Positions 34,301-45,396 of a DNA stretch of 64,000 nucleotides are shown piece by piece. The translations under genes and the position numbers were made by a program. Position 1 is the stretch's first letter; each line of letters opens with the position of its first letter. The stretch spans positions 124,001-188,000 of the forward strand of contig NZ_BMKK01000001.1 in the NCBI RefSeq assembly GCF_014644295.1, written 5' to 3'. Source of the stretch: Emticicia aquatilis. Its GTDB lineage: Bacteria > Bacteroidota > Bacteroidia > Cytophagales > Spirosomataceae. Below the pieces are notes generated by a model. That model saw only the letters and a list, made by a program, of their open reading frames with translations, did no database searches and was not told the origin of the DNA.

Positions 34301-37300
34301 TTTCCAAATTCGTTGTAGAACTGGCGTCTGATTCACAACCATTCAATACACATTTAGCTGATATTGAGTATGTGCCGACTGAATTAAGCGTCAAACTCGT
34401 GCCAGTCGAATTATTCGACCAAAGCACCGTTCCAGTTGCACAAGTTGCCGTTAATGTCAAAGTACTTGGAGAACAAACCACTAATTGACTTGGTGGCGTA
34501 ATGGTCGGAGTGGCTGGTTTAGCTTTGATTTCTAAATTCGTTATTGAACTTTGGTCAGAATCACAACCATTTAAGGTGCATTTCGCTGATATTGAATATG
34601 TTCCGACTGAATTAAGCGTCAAACTCGTACCTGTCGAATTATTCGACCATAATACATTTCCAATCGCACAAGTTGCCGTTAATGTCAAACTTGTTGGAGA
34701 ACACACCACTAATTGACTTGGCGGTGTAATGGTCGGAGTGGCTGGTTTAGCTTTGATTTCCAAATTCGTTGTAGAACTTGGGTCTGATTCACAACCATTC
34801 AGCACGCATTTGGCAGATATTGAATATGTTTCAACTGAATTAAGCGTCAAACTCGTGCCTGTTGAATTATTCGACCAAAGGACCGTTCCAGTTGAACAGT
34901 TTGCCGTTAAAGTCAAATTACTTGGAGAACATACCACTAATTGGCTTGGTGGTGTAATGGTTGGAACACTTGGTTTGGCTTTGATTTCTAAGTTTGTTGT
35001 CGAACTGGCGTCTGATTCGCAACCATTCAACACACATTTAGCTGATACTGAATATGTGCCAACTGAATTAAGTGTCAAACTTGTACCCGTTGAATTATTT
35101 GACCAAACAACCGTTCCACTTGCACAAGTTGCCGTTAAGGTTAACGTATTTGGTGAACAGATAACCGTGTTTGTTGGTGGTGTAATTGTTGGTACACTTG
35201 GTTTAGCATTTACTGTAATTGTATTACTCGTTGCCACCAAAGCCGTCTCACAAGTAGCATCCTTACAACTGGCATAAAAAGTTTGATTTGCCCCCACTGG
35301 AGCAGTATAACTAAATGAACTACCCGTGCCGAGAGCAGTACCACCCGTTGCAGAATTATACCAATTGACAGTTCCACTCGTGCAAGTTGCTTGCAAGTTT
35401 ACACTTGTGCCTTGGCAAACTGTTGTTTGGCTTATCGAAACAGCTGTGGGAGCAGTAATTGGCGAACTTTGCAATTCATACGCTCCCATGTCAATGGTTG
35501 TATTGAAAATACGTTGGTTTCCTGCTAAATCTGTGGTGTTTGTATTGGCTGTATTATCACCTGTATTTACGGCTGGTGAGCAAGCAAGAAGCAATAAGCC
35601 ATCATCATTTGTTCCAAATATACCATCTGTTCCTGCTGGGTTGGTGGCGTTGGCAAAAAGTGGGTCTTGTGCAAAAAGATTATTTGTGCCTGAAAAAGTA
35701 AAACTGCTTGGGTAGTTAGTCGTATTATTAGCTAATTGCAGTAAAGAATTGCTGACAGTAACTGTAGGACCATTATTTAGAATGTCTGCTCCTGCAATTG
35801 TGGCATTACCTCCTTTGGTATTGCCCCAAAAGATACTATTTTTAATGGTTGGAGAGCCGCTAACGAAATTATACATTCCACCGCCATTATAAGTAGCACT
35901 GTTCTCCGAAAAAGTAAGATTAATGAGGATTGGGGAAGATAGAGCATTATACATCCCACCGCCTACATTAATGGCATTATTCCTCGAAAAAATAACATTA
36001 GTTAGAGTCGGGGAGGAAGCATAATTACCCATTCCACCACCATTGGCACCATAAGTACCATTATTGGAAGCACTGTTTCCAAAAAAAGTTACATTGTTAA
36101 GGCTCGGAGAAGAACTAAAATTAAACATCCCACCGCCATTAGCATTAGAATTATTCCTCAAAAAATAAACATTGTTGAGTTTCGGGGAAGACTGATTAAT
36201 ATTGTACATCCCACCTCCACTATTATAAACTTTATTCCCCGAAAAAGTAATATTATTGAGACTCGGAGAAGAATTATTATTATACATTCCAGCCCCATAA
36301 TCACTATCATTAACATAACCACCGTTCGCATACCCTCCTGTAATAGTAAAACCATCTAAAAGAGAGTTACTGTTTGTTAATCCATTACTGTTATTATAAA
36401 TCACATGATAGCTATTCTCACCATTACCAGTAATACTCAAAGTAGCCCCTGAGCCAGTTACCACATCATTACCATTCAAATCACCACTCAGAATGGTTGG
36501 GTTCGTCGTCCAATTTCTTTCGGCCATTGTTGGGTTGCCAGTGTTCGGAAAACCACCATATATTTTTACATTCGGTAGCATCACAAATGCTACATTGCGG
36601 TCGGAAGCATGGGGTTTGTATGTACCTTTGGCCACCCAGATTTCGGTCAAATTAGTTTTGCAAGTATAATTTAATGCCGATTGTAGGTCCGTAAAGGCAT
36701 TTGCCCAATCTAAACCCGTATTAGCTCCTGTAGTGGAAGCGGCGTTTACGTACAGACGCATAGGTGAAGTTAGAGCTGCTCCTTGCAATTCGTACGCCCC
36801 TAAATCTACTGTTGTATTGAAAATACGTGGGTTGCCAATGATATCTGTACTTGCAACGCCTGTATTATCACCAACATTGAGTGCAGGGCTACAAGCGGTA
36901 AGGATTAAACCATCATCATTAGTACCAAAAATGCCATCTGCTCCTGCTGGATTAGCGGCGTTGGCAAAAAGTGGGTCTTGGGCAAAGAGAATATTATTAA
37001 CATCGCTAAATTGGAACTTATTATTACCAGTAGTTGGGTAGTTTGTGGCATTATTTATCAATTGCAATGTGGTATTATTTACAAGTGTAATTGCAGGAGA
37101 ACTTTGTGCACTCATATTTACAATGTCAGCACCTGTTGTATTACTATTACCCGCAGCAGAATTCCCCCAAAACACAGAGTTTTTTACAACCGTATTGGTT
37201 AAATAATCATTATAAACAGCACCGCCATTATTTGCATTATTTCCCGAGAATGTCACATTACTTAGGTTTGTAGTAGATGCAACATTAAATATACCCCCCC

Positions 37301-40300
37301 CACCAAGTGAAGCATTATTCGCCGAAAATAGACCGTTAACTAAGCTTGGTGAAGAGTTATTATTAAAAATTCCGCCACCGAAAAATGCCTTATTTTGATA
37401 AAATTGAACATTTTTAAGAGATGGCGAAGAACCTTGATTAAAAATACCTCCACCGTTTGAGGCACTGTTTGCTGAAAAAATAACATTACTAAGGCTTGGA
37501 GAAGAGCCCTCATTTGACATACCGCCACCATTAGTGTTACTATTCCCTCCAGTAATCGTAAACCCATCCAAAAGTGAATTGCTTGTTGTCAGACCGTTAC
37601 TGGCATTTAAAATAACATGTAAACTATTCTCACCATTACCAGTAATACTCAAAGTAGCCCCTGAGCCAGTTATCACATCATTACCATTCAAATCTCCACT
37701 TAAAATAGTTGGGTTGACTGTCCAGTTTCTTTCAGTCATCGTTGGGTTGCCAGTGTTCGGGAATCCACCATAAATTTTCACATTCGGTAGCATCACAAAT
37801 GCTACATTGCGGTCGGAAGCATGGGGCTTGTACGTACCTTTGGCTACCCAGATTTCGGTCAAATTAGTTTTACAAGGATAATTCAAAGCTGACTGTAAAT
37901 CAGTAAAGGCATTTGCCCAATCTAAACCTGTATTTGCTCCTGCGGTGGCTGAGGCGTTAACGTAGAGGCGAGTGGGTGCATTATTTACCATCAATGTATT
38001 ACTCGTTGCCATCAAAGCACTCTCACAAGTAGCAGTTTTACAACTGGCATAAAACGTTTGGTTTGCTCCCACTGGAGCAGTATAACTAAATGAACTTCCC
38101 GTGCCGAGAGCAGTACCACCCGTTGATGAATTATACCAGTTTACAGTTCCGTTTGTACAAGTAGCTTGTAAATTTACGCTTGTGCCTTGGCAGACGGTAG
38201 CTGAACTTATCGAAAGGGCAGTTGGAGGATTTGGTGGCAAACAATCGTCGTTAATAATAGTACCTGTACCTGCACTTCGACCAATAGTCGCTCCTGTTAC
38301 ATTCGTGATATTTACAAAAAAAGTTTCATCACCTTCAAATGTAGCATCGCCATTGACCAGTACCGTAAACGTATAGTTGCTACTTCCTTCAGGTATAGTT
38401 TGGGCAGTGAGCGATTTCGAAACGTAATCAAAACCACCTGAGGCTGTTCCATCAACAGTTCTAATATCAAATGATACACCTCCTGGGCCTGCGGGAGAAG
38501 ACAAACTTACCGTAAAGTCAAAAGCGGTAGTTCCCGAAAGTCCTTCATTTAACGAAATATCATTATTGATTGAAATAGTAGGATTTGAGCCTATTCCTTG
38601 AATTGAAAATACATAAGGATTCTCATCAGAATCATCATTTGCTATACTAATAATGGCTGTTCTTGTTCCTGCCGCCGAAGGGTCGAAAGTAACTTGAAAA
38701 GTTGTACTTCCTGAAGCCACCACTGGTGAGGTAGGTAAGGCTGTTACAGCAAAATCAGCGGCATTTGTGCCACTAATAGAGACTTGCGGTGAGCCATTTA
38801 ATAATAAATTGGCTCCACCTAAATTTTCAATCGTAAAGGTTCTAACAATTGTTCCAGAAGTAACCAATACTGAACCAAAATCAGTATGGTCAGTGGTAGA
38901 AGGGCTTGTATTGCCACTTACGATTGAAGTACCATTGCCTTTTACATTTATTTCTGGAATCGGCGTAATTATGTCAGTATCATTAGCCGAATTATTACCT
39001 GGAACTGGGTCTGTAATTCCTGCTCCCGCAGCAATCGTTGCTGTTGTAGATAAATTTCCAGTGGCCGTATTTATCAGTGTTCCTGTTGCTGTGAAAGTTA
39101 TCGAACTACCTACAGGCAAATTAACAGTTTTGTTTATATTACCAGTACCAGTAGAAGTTCCGGATATAGAAGCCCCACCAGAGCTAATTCCAGACCACGA
39201 AACCCCTGAAAGCGATGCAGGAAAAGTAACAGCTACATCATTTCCAGAAGCATTTGATGGCCCAGCATTGGAAGCTACAATAGTATAGGTTACCTGCGAA
39301 CCTGGACTAACAGAAGTAAGCCCATCAGTTATTGAAATTGACAAGTTGGCACTTGGTGATAAAGTGTCGGTATCTGTGGCACTATTATTGGCTGCATTCG
39401 GGTCTCCAGCTTGAGCTACAGTAACGGTATTTGATAATGTACCCGTTGCAGATGGAGAAACAGTAGCAGTTACTGTAAAAGTAAAGGTTGAACCCGCAGG
39501 CATTACTAAATTGGTGTTAATATTTCCAGTTCCACTGGTTGTTCCTGTTGCTCCATTGGTGGCTACCGCCGTCCAAGAAATATTTGTTAAGCTTGCAGGG
39601 AATAGATTGGCAACTGTTACGTTGTTGGCATTATCTGGCCCATTATTAGTTACAGTTATAGTATAAGTAACATTATTTCCAGGTGTTGCTATTGTTACAC
39701 CATCGGTCATTGAAACACTAATATCAGAACTTGGATTAACCCCAGTACCTTGAATACCATAAGCATAATGTGTATCATTGTTGTCAATATTCAGCCCCAC
39801 ATATCTCAATCCTGTAACCGAAGGGGTGAAGTTAACAGTAAATGTAGTAGAGCTATTCGCCGAAATTGTAGCTGGGAGAGTAATTCCACCGATACTGAAA
39901 TCTACTGAACTTGTACCGCCCATAGAAAACGCATTTGCGGGAATGATTAGGTCACAATTTCCCGTATTTTCGATGGTAAAAGTTCTTATCTTACTACTTC
40001 CAATAGCTACTGACCCAAACTCTGTGTGGTCGGCTAATGACGGACTGCCATCTCCATTCGCTATTGAAATAGTATTCCCTTTAACATTGATTTTCTGGGG
40101 TTGATTTGCCGTTTGCGACTCATACGCCCCTAAATCAATCGTTGACCCAAATAAACGTTGGTTTCCTCCCAAGTCAATTGTAGTTGTATTGGCGGCATTA
40201 CTCCCTACATTTAACGCTGGCGAACAAACTTGTAACCTAAAATTACTATTGGCGGCATCCACAAAAAGTGGGTCAGAAGAAAGATTATTTCCTCCATCAC

Positions 40301-41948
40301 TTAAAGTTCCGTTATTGACTAAAATAATGGCACCAAGCCCTCCTTCTAAAATACTATTTGAAACATTTAGAGTAGAATTAGAAATATAAATTTGACTTAC
40401 TGGTGAGACCGACGTATTACCCCAAAAAATGCAGTTTTTTGCAGTAACGTTAGGTGAACCGTTGGAAATCTCAGTGTATAGAGCCCCCCCTCTACCTGAG
40501 TTCAAGGCTGAGTTATTGGCAAACGTACAGTTTATTAATTGCACTTGAGAGTTTCCATGAGCCCTCATCGCTGCTCCATCACCACCAGTAGAATTACCAC
40601 TATAGCCAATAGCTTGATTATTATAAAATAGGCAATTGATAAATGTTGGGGTGGATGCGGTTGTTGTTCCAATGTGCATTACCCCACCACCGTAAATTGC
40701 GGTGTTATTTCTGATGATACAGTTTGTGAAAACTGGGCTACAAATCCCATTATTAAGAACTCCCCCACCCCATAACGAATTCGTACCGAAAACATTAGCA
40801 TTTCCATCAGTAATAATTACACCATCTAATTTTGCAGTATTATTGAGGTTACCATTGCTAACTACATGATAACTATTGTCAGAATTATTATTTAATGTAC
40901 CAATATCTCCGCTCAAAATCGTTTCGTTTGTTACCCAATTTCTTTGTGAAAGTAACGTTTCATTTCCACTAAATCCTCCATAAATGGTTACGTTATTTAT
41001 CATGCTAAATGCACTATTACGAAAAGTTCCCGGCTTGTAAGTACCTTTGGCTACCCAGATTTCGGTTATACAAGTATTATTTCGTGCAAAAGTCAAAGCT
41101 GTCTGTAAATCATTATAGGCGTTGGTCCAACTTGACCCGTTATTTAAGCCTGTGGTGGCCATAAAATTTACGTATAACCGACTTCCTGCAAATGTCGGAC
41201 AAGCATCACAAACATCACCAAATCCATCGCCATCTGTATCTAATTGATTAGAATTTGCAATTGTAAGGCAGTTATCAATTCTATCACCAACGCCATCTCT
41301 ATCTACGTCCAATTCGCAATAATTTGTACAACCATCGGTATTATTACTATTACCATCATCACATTGTTCATTACCCGCTTTTACACCATTCCCACAACCT
41401 GCTGTACATACACTTGGTGCACCGCTACAACTATAATTTATTTCTATTTGGCAAGTAGCACTGCACCCATCACCCGATGCCGTATTTCCGTCATCGCATT
41501 GTTCGCCAGCGTCACGAATCGCACTGCCACAATAAGGTATATAATCAGCTTTTGACTTTGCTGAAGCATCAATAAATTTGCTCTGAATTGGCAAATCAAA
41601 TAAATTACTGCTGAGTTTTTCGAGCGTTGAAAAACCATTAATTTTTCTAACATTTCCATCATTCTCCTGCACAATTAGTGTTGGAACTGCCGAAACACCC
41701 CATTTTTGTGCAACTGGTTTTCCATTAAGCGATTGTATTTCTATTTCTTGTACGTCATATCGTACATTCATCGAATCAAGAAAAGCTTTGTTTTGCTCAA
41801 ACGCTTGGTGCATTTTCTTGCAATACCCGCAGTAATCGGCATAGAATATAAATAGTTTGGGTTTCGTTTGGGCTTGGCTAAATCCTTCGACATTCAGCCA
41901 AAACAGCAAAAAAAGTAGATTTAAATAGGTTCTAAACTTTGTGTTCAT
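31356..41948 (-). CDS. Giant 3530-aa modular surface protein with a thioredoxin-like N-terminus
   Basis: Residues 1-27 form a signal peptide. Residues 28-120 form a thioredoxin-like domain with Cys40-Gly-Tyr-Cys43. Two DUF4215 cysteine-rich repeats (140-212) and thrombospondin-3-like Asp repeats (214-252) follow. Beta-helix blocks with WVAKGTYKP occupy about 257-613, 1324-1728 and 1729-2162. Between them are two choice-of-anchor-D-like, two DUF11-like, one Calx-beta and two Ig-like domains. Residues 2249-3160 are twelve 76-aa tandem repeats. A PKD-like domain and a C-terminal sorting-type module ending ILGCEN close the chain. Expected at the cell surface as an adhesin or enzyme scaffold (inference). 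The LytTR gene lies 71 bp upstream. Confidence 0.9.
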   Translation of the reverse strand: MNTKFRTYLNLLFLLFWLNVEGFSQAQTKPKLFIFYADYCGYCKKMHQAFEQNKAFLDSMNVRYDVQEIEIQSLNGKPVAQKWGVSAVPTLIVQENDGNVRKINGFSTLEKLSSNLFDLPIQSKFIDASAKSKADYIPYCGSAIRDAGEQCDDGNTASGDGCSATCQIEINYSCSGAPSVCTAGCGNGVKAGNEQCDDGNSNNTDGCTNYCELDVDRDGVGDRIDNCLTIANSNQLDTDGDGFGDVCDACPTFAGSRLYVNFMATTGLNNGSSWTNAYNDLQTALTFARNNTCITEIWVAKGTYKPGTFRNSAFSMINNVTIYGGFSGNETLLSQRNWVTNETILSGDIGTLNNNSDNSYHVVSNGNLNNTAKLDGVIITDGNANVFGTNSLWGGGVLNNGICSPVFTNCIIRNNTAIYGGGVMHIGTTTASTPTFINCLFYNNQAIGYSGNSTGGDGAAMRAHGNSQVQLINCTFANNSALNSGRGGALYTEISNGSPNVTAKNCIFWGNTSVSPVSQIYISNSTLNVSNSILEGGLGAIILVNNGTLSDGGNNLSSDPLFVDAANSNFRLQVCSPALNVGSNAANTTTIDLGGNQRLFGSTIDLGAYESQTANQPQKINVKGNTISIANGDGSPSLADHTEFGSVAIGSSKIRTFTIENTGNCDLIIPANAFSMGGTSSVDFSIGGITLPATISANSSTTFTVNFTPSVTGLRYVGLNIDNNDTHYAYGIQGTGVNPSSDISVSMTDGVTIATPGNNVTYTITVTNNGPDNANNVTVANLFPASLTNISWTAVATNGATGTTSGTGNINTNLVMPAGSTFTFTVTATVSPSATGTLSNTVTVAQAGDPNAANNSATDTDTLSPSANLSISITDGLTSVSPGSQVTYTIVASNAGPSNASGNDVAVTFPASLSGVSWSGISSGGASISGTSTGTGNINKTVNLPVGSSITFTATGTLINTATGNLSTTATIAAGAGITDPVPGNNSANDTDIITPIPEINVKGNGTSIVSGNTSPSTTDHTDFGSVLVTSGTIVRTFTIENLGGANLLLNGSPQVSISGTNAADFAVTALPTSPVVASGSTTFQVTFDPSAAGTRTAIISIANDDSDENPYVFSIQGIGSNPTISINNDISLNEGLSGTTAFDFTVSLSSPAGPGGVSFDIRTVDGTASGGFDYVSKSLTAQTIPEGSSNYTFTVLVNGDATFEGDETFFVNITNVTGATIGRSAGTGTIINDDCLPPNPPTALSISSATVCQGTSVNLQATCTNGTVNWYNSSTGGTALGTGSSFSYTAPVGANQTFYASCKTATCESALMATSNTLMVNNAPTRLYVNASATAGANTGLDWANAFTDLQSALNYPCKTNLTEIWVAKGTYKPHASDRNVAFVMLPNVKIYGGFPNTGNPTMTERNWTVNPTILSGDLNGNDVITGSGATLSITGNGENSLHVILNASNGLTTSNSLLDGFTITGGNSNTNGGGMSNEGSSPSLSNVIFSANSASNGGGIFNQGSSPSLKNVQFYQNKAFFGGGIFNNNSSPSLVNGLFSANNASLGGGGIFNVASTTNLSNVTFSGNNANNGGAVYNDYLTNTVVKNSVFWGNSAAGNSNTTGADIVNMSAQSSPAITLVNNTTLQLINNATNYPTTGNNKFQFSDVNNILFAQDPLFANAANPAGADGIFGTNDDGLILTACSPALNVGDNTGVASTDIIGNPRIFNTTVDLGAYELQGAALTSPMRLYVNAASTTGANTGLDWANAFTDLQSALNYTCKTNLTEIWVAKGTYKPHASDRNVAFVMLPNVKIYGGFPNTGNPTMAERNWTTNPTILSGDLNGNDVVTGSGATLSITGNGENSYHVIYNNSNGLTNSNSLLDGFTITGGYANGGYVNDSDYGAGMYNNNSSPSLNNITFSGNKVYNSGGGMYNINQSSPKLNNVYFLRNNSNANGGGMFNFSSSPSLNNVTFFGNSASNNGTYGANGGGMGNYASSPTLTNVIFSRNNAINVGGGMYNALSSPILINLTFSENSATYNGGGMYNFVSGSPTIKNSIFWGNTKGGNATIAGADILNNGPTVTVSNSLLQLANNTTNYPSSFTFSGTNNLFAQDPLFANATNPAGTDGIFGTNDDGLLLLACSPAVNTGDNTANTNTTDLAGNQRIFNTTIDMGAYELQSSPITAPTAVSISQTTVCQGTSVNLQATCTSGTVNWYNSATGGTALGTGSSFSYTAPVGANQTFYASCKDATCETALVATSNTITVNAKPSVPTITPPTNTVICSPNTLTLTATCASGTVVWSNNSTGTSLTLNSVGTYSVSAKCVLNGCESDASSTTNLEIKAKPSVPTITPPSQLVVCSPSNLTLTANCSTGTVLWSNNSTGTSLTLNSVETYSISAKCVLNGCESDPSSTTNLEIKAKPATPTITPPSQLVVCSPTSLTLTATCAIGNVLWSNNSTGTSLTLNSVGTYSISAKCTLNGCDSDQSSITNLEIKAKPATPTITPPSQLVVCSPSTLTLTATCATGTVLWSNNSTGTSLTLNSVGTYSISAKCVLNGCESDASSTTNLEIKAKPSVPTITPPSQLVVCSPTNLTLTATCVTGNVVWSNNSTGTSLTLSAVGTYAISAKCTLNGCESDPSSTTNLEIKAKPSVPTITPPSQLVVCSPTSLTLTANCMTGTVLWSNNSTGTSLTLSAVGTYAISAKCTLNGCDSDPSLTTSLEIKAKPSVPTITPPSQLVVCSPTSLTLTATCASGTVLWSDNSTGTSLTVSAVGTYAISAKCTLNGCDSDPSSTTSLEIKAKPSVPTITPPSQLVVCSPTSLTLTATCASGTVLWSNNSTGTSLTLNSVGTYSISAKCTLNGCDSDPSSVTNLEIKAKPSVPTITPPIQLVVCSPTSLTLTATCATGNVVWSNNSTGTSLTLNSVGTYSISAKCVLNGCESDQSSATNLEIKAKPSVPTITPPSQLVVCSPSNLSLTANCASGNVVWSDNSTGTSLTLSAVGTYSISAKCVSNGCDSDQSSATNLEIKAKPSVPIITLPSQLVVCSPTTLTLTANCTTGNVVWSNNSTGTSLTLSAVGTYAISAKCTLNGCDSDQSSATNLEIKAKPSIPTIIPPSQLVVCSPTTLTLMANCASGNVVWSDNSTGTSLTLSAVGTYSISAKCVSNGCDSDQSSVTNLEIKALPNVTATNTGPYTVGQSISLVGSGGGTYSWTGPNNFSSTQSSPTIPNALSVNGGIYTLTVVGVNSCSAAATTNVVISGVDPCDPSRIVDYLYVKAGNPHQPLFNLTDGMTINQIPEQVSILVTPSLCPSVTIESFEMNLQGPEFNWNILQNVAPNALFDNFGSDIWGRSFKPGNYTLTVTGYAQDNKGGGITYGPKVIRFKVLGNLTTINAPTLSKTIICAGSSVDVSFNTSGTFNIGNEFRVELSDSSGSFTTPVLIGTTNAIGTLSCTIPQNTVEGTKYLIRVSSSNQVVVSNPAISQVTVHPYSYNLLSPTDNLTGTKTKKAVTSINASNKVTSPASVSYQAGKSILLTPGFESGAVFKAEILGCEN
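32469..35204 (-). repeat. Twelve in-frame 228-bp tandem repeats in the giant gene
   Basis: The array spans 2736 bp, exactly 12 x 228, coding twelve 76-residue units without any length change (residues 2249-3160). Each unit starts [18 protein letters not shown] and contains [13 protein letters not shown] and [11 protein letters not shown], so three Cys recur per unit. Most variation is confined to a few positions. Recombination between units would keep the frame. Confidence 0.95.
36412..37960. repeat. Direct duplication of a ~340-bp segment in the giant gene
   Basis: A segment starting at 36412 is repeated nearly identically from 37624, an offset of 1212 bp (404 codons). It codes the conserved N-terminal part of beta-helix blocks 2 and 3 ([19 protein letters not shown]). 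The Ig-like segments around 35270-35440 and 38010-38220 are likewise near-duplicates, so a whole Ig plus beta-helix unit seems to have been copied. Confidence 0.85.
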
Positions 41949-42019
41949 CGTATTTTTTGGAATTAGATTATTTTGTTAGTCAATTAGTTATAGTTGAGTT
42001 GTCACTTAATTATTCAAAA

Positions 42020-42340
42020 TCAGTTAATTTTATCCAATGCATTTATTAGTAAAGGCTTCTTTCGTCTCGAAACCAAAACCGACTCTTGGTCTTTGATTCT
42101 GAGTATCGAGTAAGATGCCTCAAATTCGACATAATGCAGGTTGATAAAAAAAGAGCGGTTCGGGCGAAAGAAGTACTTACACTCGGCAAAGCGTTCTTCG
42201 ATTACTTTTAGGTTAGTAGAAACCAGTAGTTTTTCTCCATTCTCAAAGTGTACACGGGTGTAATTAACATCAGCTTCAAAATAGACCACTTCTGAAGGAG
42301 AAACTTTTTTTCGACCTCCGATACTTATCACATTTTCCAT
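42020..42340 (-). CDS. Stand-alone LytTR DNA-binding protein
   Basis: This 106-aa protein is a bare LytTR domain (VVYFEADVNYTRVHFENGEK, FFRPNRSFFINLHYVEF) with no receiver. LytTR proteins bind direct repeats spaced by about two helical turns. Three such repeats lie upstream of the adjoining NTF2-like gene (42950-43000). It begins 13 bp after that gene and lies 71 bp before the giant-protein gene, so it probably regulates this locus (inference). Confidence 0.88.
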   Translation of the reverse strand: MENVISIGGRKKVSPSEVVYFEADVNYTRVHFENGEKLLVSTNLKVIEERFAECKYFFRPNRSFFINLHYVEFEASYSILRIKDQESVLVSRRKKPLLINALDKIN

Positions 42341-42353
42341 AGCTTTTGGTTGT

Positions 42354-42887
42354 TTAGTTTTTAGTAAAATTTATCTTGTCATGAAAGACATAATATCTAT
42401 CTATCATTTTGGCTTCGTTAAAATGAAAGCAGTAGTTCATTTTTAGGTCGGCCGTGCGGCCATCGGTGTAGCGAACCGTTCCACTAAAAAGTGAGAAAAC
42501 ATACACTCCTGACAAATCTGAGAACTTCATGGCCTTCTGACTACTGATGGGAATCTGAGTAAACCTCGAAAATTTCAGCGATTGAATTTTATTCACATCT
42601 CTCCACTTTTGCCATGCTGCTATGGCCGCAGCTCTGCCCACCAAGCTGGGCTGAGTAGTGTCATCGGGTAGTTCAAACTGCACATCATCGGCCAGCATTT
42701 TGCTCCAAGCATCCAAATCAAAATCAGCTTGGTAGCTGATAGTTTTTTCGGCCAATACGGCATAGTTTTGAGTAGCAATACTGAGGTCGTTATTGCTCGA
42801 ATTTTCTTGTCTCTGACAGGCAAAAAGCAAGCCCATCAGTAAGATTTTTTTGAGGGTAAAAAAGATGAATCGTCGCATCGTTTTCAT
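42354..42887 (-). CDS. NTF2/SnoaL-like lipoprotein
   Basis: This 177-aa protein has a lipoprotein-type signal with LLFACQRQ (Cys near residue 24). An NTF2-like fold follows: YQADFDLDAWSKMLADDVQF, AAIAAWQKWRDVNKIQSLKF, TVRYTDGRTADLKMNYCFHF. NTF2-like domains bind small ligands or act as enzymes; no catalytic call is possible. It is the first gene of a likely operon with LytTR. Confidence 0.8.
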   Translation of the reverse strand: MKTMRRFIFFTLKKILLMGLLFACQRQENSSNNDLSIATQNYAVLAEKTISYQADFDLDAWSKMLADDVQFELPDDTTQPSLVGRAAAIAAWQKWRDVNKIQSLKFSRFTQIPISSQKAMKFSDLSGVYVFSLFSGTVRYTDGRTADLKMNYCFHFNEAKMIDRYYVFHDKINFTKN

Positions 42888-42949
42888 GCTGTTTTTTATG
42901 AAATTGATGTGACAAAGTTCGGGAAGATTAAATTTTCTATGTTAGTATA

Positions 42950-43000
42950 TTTGACCAAAAACTTAGGTTATTTGACCAAAACTTGTGTTATTTGACCAAA
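42950..43000 (-). promoter_or_regulatory. Three direct repeats, candidate LytTR operator
   Basis: TTTGACCAAA occurs at 42950-42959, 42971-42980 and 42991-43000, so periods are 21 and 20 bp. Sequence between the copies is also similar (ACTTAGGTTA, ACTTGTGTTA). The set ends 62 bp upstream of the NTF2-like start. Spacing and direct orientation match LytTR-type sites. Confidence 0.6.
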
Positions 43001-43066
43001 TGTGTAAATTTTGTCCCAAAAAGAGGCCTTGCATCATTCAGATTAGGGGATTTTTCAAAATAAAAA

Positions 43067-43098
43067 AAGTTGGTTGAGAAAACCCTCTCAACCAACTT
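43067..43098 (-). terminator. Hairpin downstream of the AraC-TPR gene
   Basis: Perfect 13-bp arms (43067-43079 and 43086-43098, AAGTTGGTTGAGA) with a 6-nt loop have an A run on the left, which becomes a U tract for minus-strand transcripts. It lies 36 bp after the stop at 43135. Confidence 0.8.
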
Positions 43099-43134
43099 CA
43101 AAAATCTTTTTTTACAGCATATTTTTCACCTTTT

Positions 43135-45033
43135 CTACTCCACTTCTACCTTCACATCAAGCAAGCCAAAGCGTTTCAATAATTCATTAAATCGTTTGTC
43201 GCCATCTAAGTATCTGAAGAAAGGTGATACTTTTATATCAAGTGGTATTTGCTTTAAAGTAGCCATTTGCTCAAGGTATTTGAAACTATTTTCTTTGTCT
43301 TTGAGTCCAGCATATACCATAGCAAAATACGTATAGTTCTCGGGCATATTGGGTAAATTAGCCAAGTAGGTTTTAGCGGCAGCATCTTGCCCCATACAGG
43401 CTTGCGTGTAGGCAATAGCTGCATTTACACCTTTCACAGTTGGATTAAGTTTTTGAGCTTTGGTCAAATCAGACAATGCCTTGGGATAGTCTTTAATATG
43501 AAGGTAATGATAACCTGTACTCCAATAGAACAGATAAGAATCATTAAATAAAAGTTCACCTTTTTTGATAGCTTCATTGGCTAATGCTATTTTATTGGAG
43601 TACGAACAATTCCTGATGTGTCCTGCCAAAATGACTGGAGAAAGTGGGTCTAATGAAAGTGCTTTGGTACTATACTCTAATGCCTCGTCCAACATACCAA
43701 AGGAGCGTAACATCAGACTATACCAATAATTTACCTGTGCATTGTTGGGATTACATCTGAGAGCAATCTGAAAGGTAGTATTGGCTTGTTCCCATTTGTG
43801 TTGGTCCTGATAAATAGCCGCCAGTAAGCCATAGGCCTCAGCATTGGCAACATCTATTCTGATTGCCTCTAATGCCTCTTGCTCTGCCATTCTAAAACTT
43901 GAATCTATGTTTATATAGTTCAAATTACCAAGAAAAAAATAAACACTCGCCTTACTGGCGTAAGCATCGGCAAAACTCGGGTCTAAAGCAATTGCCCTAT
44001 CCATTTTTTCTAAACTTGCTATCATTTTTTCTTTGGTTCGGGTAGCCAATAGTTGTCTCCCCTGCAAGTATTCATTGTATGCCTCCGTGTTTGTTGTCTG
44101 AATCTTATTCAATTGTTTGGTATCAATATCGCTCAATTGCTCATGCAATACCTCTACAATTTCTTTTGTTATTTTATTTGTGATACCAATAACATCATTA
44201 GTTTCAGCTTCAAAACTTTTAATCCAAATCGTTCTGTCCTCTTTTGCCTTCACCAACTCAATACTGACCAATAATTTTGAACCAACTTGCTTAATGGTGC
44301 CATCTAAAATATAGGTTACTTGGAGTTCGTTGGCAATTTGGGGAATCGTTTTTGGAGAATCTTTGAATTGAGAAGAAGAGTTTTTTGAGATAACTTTGAG
44401 TTTTTTGAGTAAAGTAAGCGACGAATGAACTTGCTCCATCAAACCCTCTGCAAAAAACGAATTGTCAATATTCCCGATGTTTTTAAAAGGTAAAATGGCA
44501 ATCGAATTATCGGTATTTAATTGATTATTTGTAGTAGTATTATTTTGAAAAAAGTAGATGCTCGAAAATAAAATTAATAAAATAGGAATTACCCAAAGCC
44601 AATTTTTATTAAATGACTTTTTAGAAACACGTTTTTCTGTAATTATCTCACTATCAGTATTTTGATTATAATTCTGAACAATGAGTTTATCTTTGTTTTT
44701 TCGATATTCAGTGGGGCTTACACCATAAGTTTCCGTAAAGTATTTACTAAAACTCTGAGGAGAATCAATGCCCACGGCATAGGTAATCTCGGAAATCTTC
44801 AGTTCCGAATTTAGCAATAATTCCTTAGCTTTTTGAAGCTTTCGCTGGCGAATATACAGCGAAATAGAAAGGTCTGAAGATTCCTTGATTAATCTAAAAA
44901 GTTGCGACCGACTTAGTCCAAATTCTTTACAAATAGTATCTGAAGAAAACGACTCGTTCCCAAGATTATCATCAATCAGTTGGTTGACTTTGTCCAATAA
45001 AACTACTTCTGTATTGTTAAACTTCTCTGACAT
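43135..45033 (-). CDS. Membrane AraC-type regulator with TolB/FlgO-like and TPR domains
   Basis: This 632-aa protein has an N-terminal AraC HTH domain (residues ~10-105: ICKEFGLSRSQLFRLIKESS, GIDSPQSFSKYFTETYGVSP, PTEYRK). One transmembrane helix follows near 145-165 (NWLWVIPILLILFSSIYFFQ). Next is a TolB/FlgO-like region with SIAILPFKNIG and FAEGLMEQVHSSLTLLKKL, and then about six TPR units to the C-terminus. If the HTH is cytoplasmic, the TPR part is periplasmic, giving a one-component transmembrane sensor. It is divergent from the cytochrome c peroxidase gene, a possible target. Confidence 0.85.
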   Translation of the reverse strand: MSEKFNNTEVVLLDKVNQLIDDNLGNESFSSDTICKEFGLSRSQLFRLIKESSDLSISLYIRQRKLQKAKELLLNSELKISEITYAVGIDSPQSFSKYFTETYGVSPTEYRKNKDKLIVQNYNQNTDSEIITEKRVSKKSFNKNWLWVIPILLILFSSIYFFQNNTTTNNQLNTDNSIAILPFKNIGNIDNSFFAEGLMEQVHSSLTLLKKLKVISKNSSSQFKDSPKTIPQIANELQVTYILDGTIKQVGSKLLVSIELVKAKEDRTIWIKSFEAETNDVIGITNKITKEIVEVLHEQLSDIDTKQLNKIQTTNTEAYNEYLQGRQLLATRTKEKMIASLEKMDRAIALDPSFADAYASKASVYFFLGNLNYINIDSSFRMAEQEALEAIRIDVANAEAYGLLAAIYQDQHKWEQANTTFQIALRCNPNNAQVNYWYSLMLRSFGMLDEALEYSTKALSLDPLSPVILAGHIRNCSYSNKIALANEAIKKGELLFNDSYLFYWSTGYHYLHIKDYPKALSDLTKAQKLNPTVKGVNAAIAYTQACMGQDAAAKTYLANLPNMPENYTYFAMVYAGLKDKENSFKYLEQMATLKQIPLDIKVSPFFRYLDGDKRFNELLKRFGLLDVKVEVE

Positions 45034-45396
45034 TCAAAATAAGCGTTAAAGCTTCACTCAATTATAATAGGGTTACTTGGGTTACAAATATAAGTATAAA
45101 GCGAACAAACATTTCACTCTTAATCGAGCAAATCATTCTTTTTTTCTATCAAACTCAATAAATACGATGAATACCGATAAATTTTATTTTCAGCAAGGGT
45201 TTAAGCAGATACCTCAGAAAAGCCGTATTAATCAGCATTGGAATTTTAATAGTATCTATATTTCAATTTTTAAGAAATCATATCTTTTCACAAAAGCTCG
45301 ACTATGACCGCAAGAAAACTTTAAATAAAGCATCTAAACAAAAACTCGTTAAACCATTAGCTCCTTTAAACATCAAAAGCCATAAAACCTATACGT
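45034..45396. other. Divergent intergenic region between AraC-TPR and cytochrome c peroxidase genes
   Basis: This 363-bp region holds no accepted gene. GGGTTAC occurs as a 9-bp-period direct repeat at 45070-45076 and 45079-45085, 36 bp upstream of the AraC-type start. Promoters of both divergent genes should lie here. An open frame at 45077-45307 has no protein-like character. Confidence 0.55.

Noticed and set aside
32469-35204. CRISPR-like regular array
   Set aside because: The unit is 228 bp, coding, in frame and continuous, with no short repeat-spacer pattern.
32172-35715. Many plus-strand open frames inside the giant gene
   Set aside because: They are antisense shadows of the 228-bp repeats, which repeat every 228 bp and have no independent protein character.
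45077-45307. 76-codon open frame in the divergent region
   Set aside because: No recognisable domain, and it sits where two promoters must lie.
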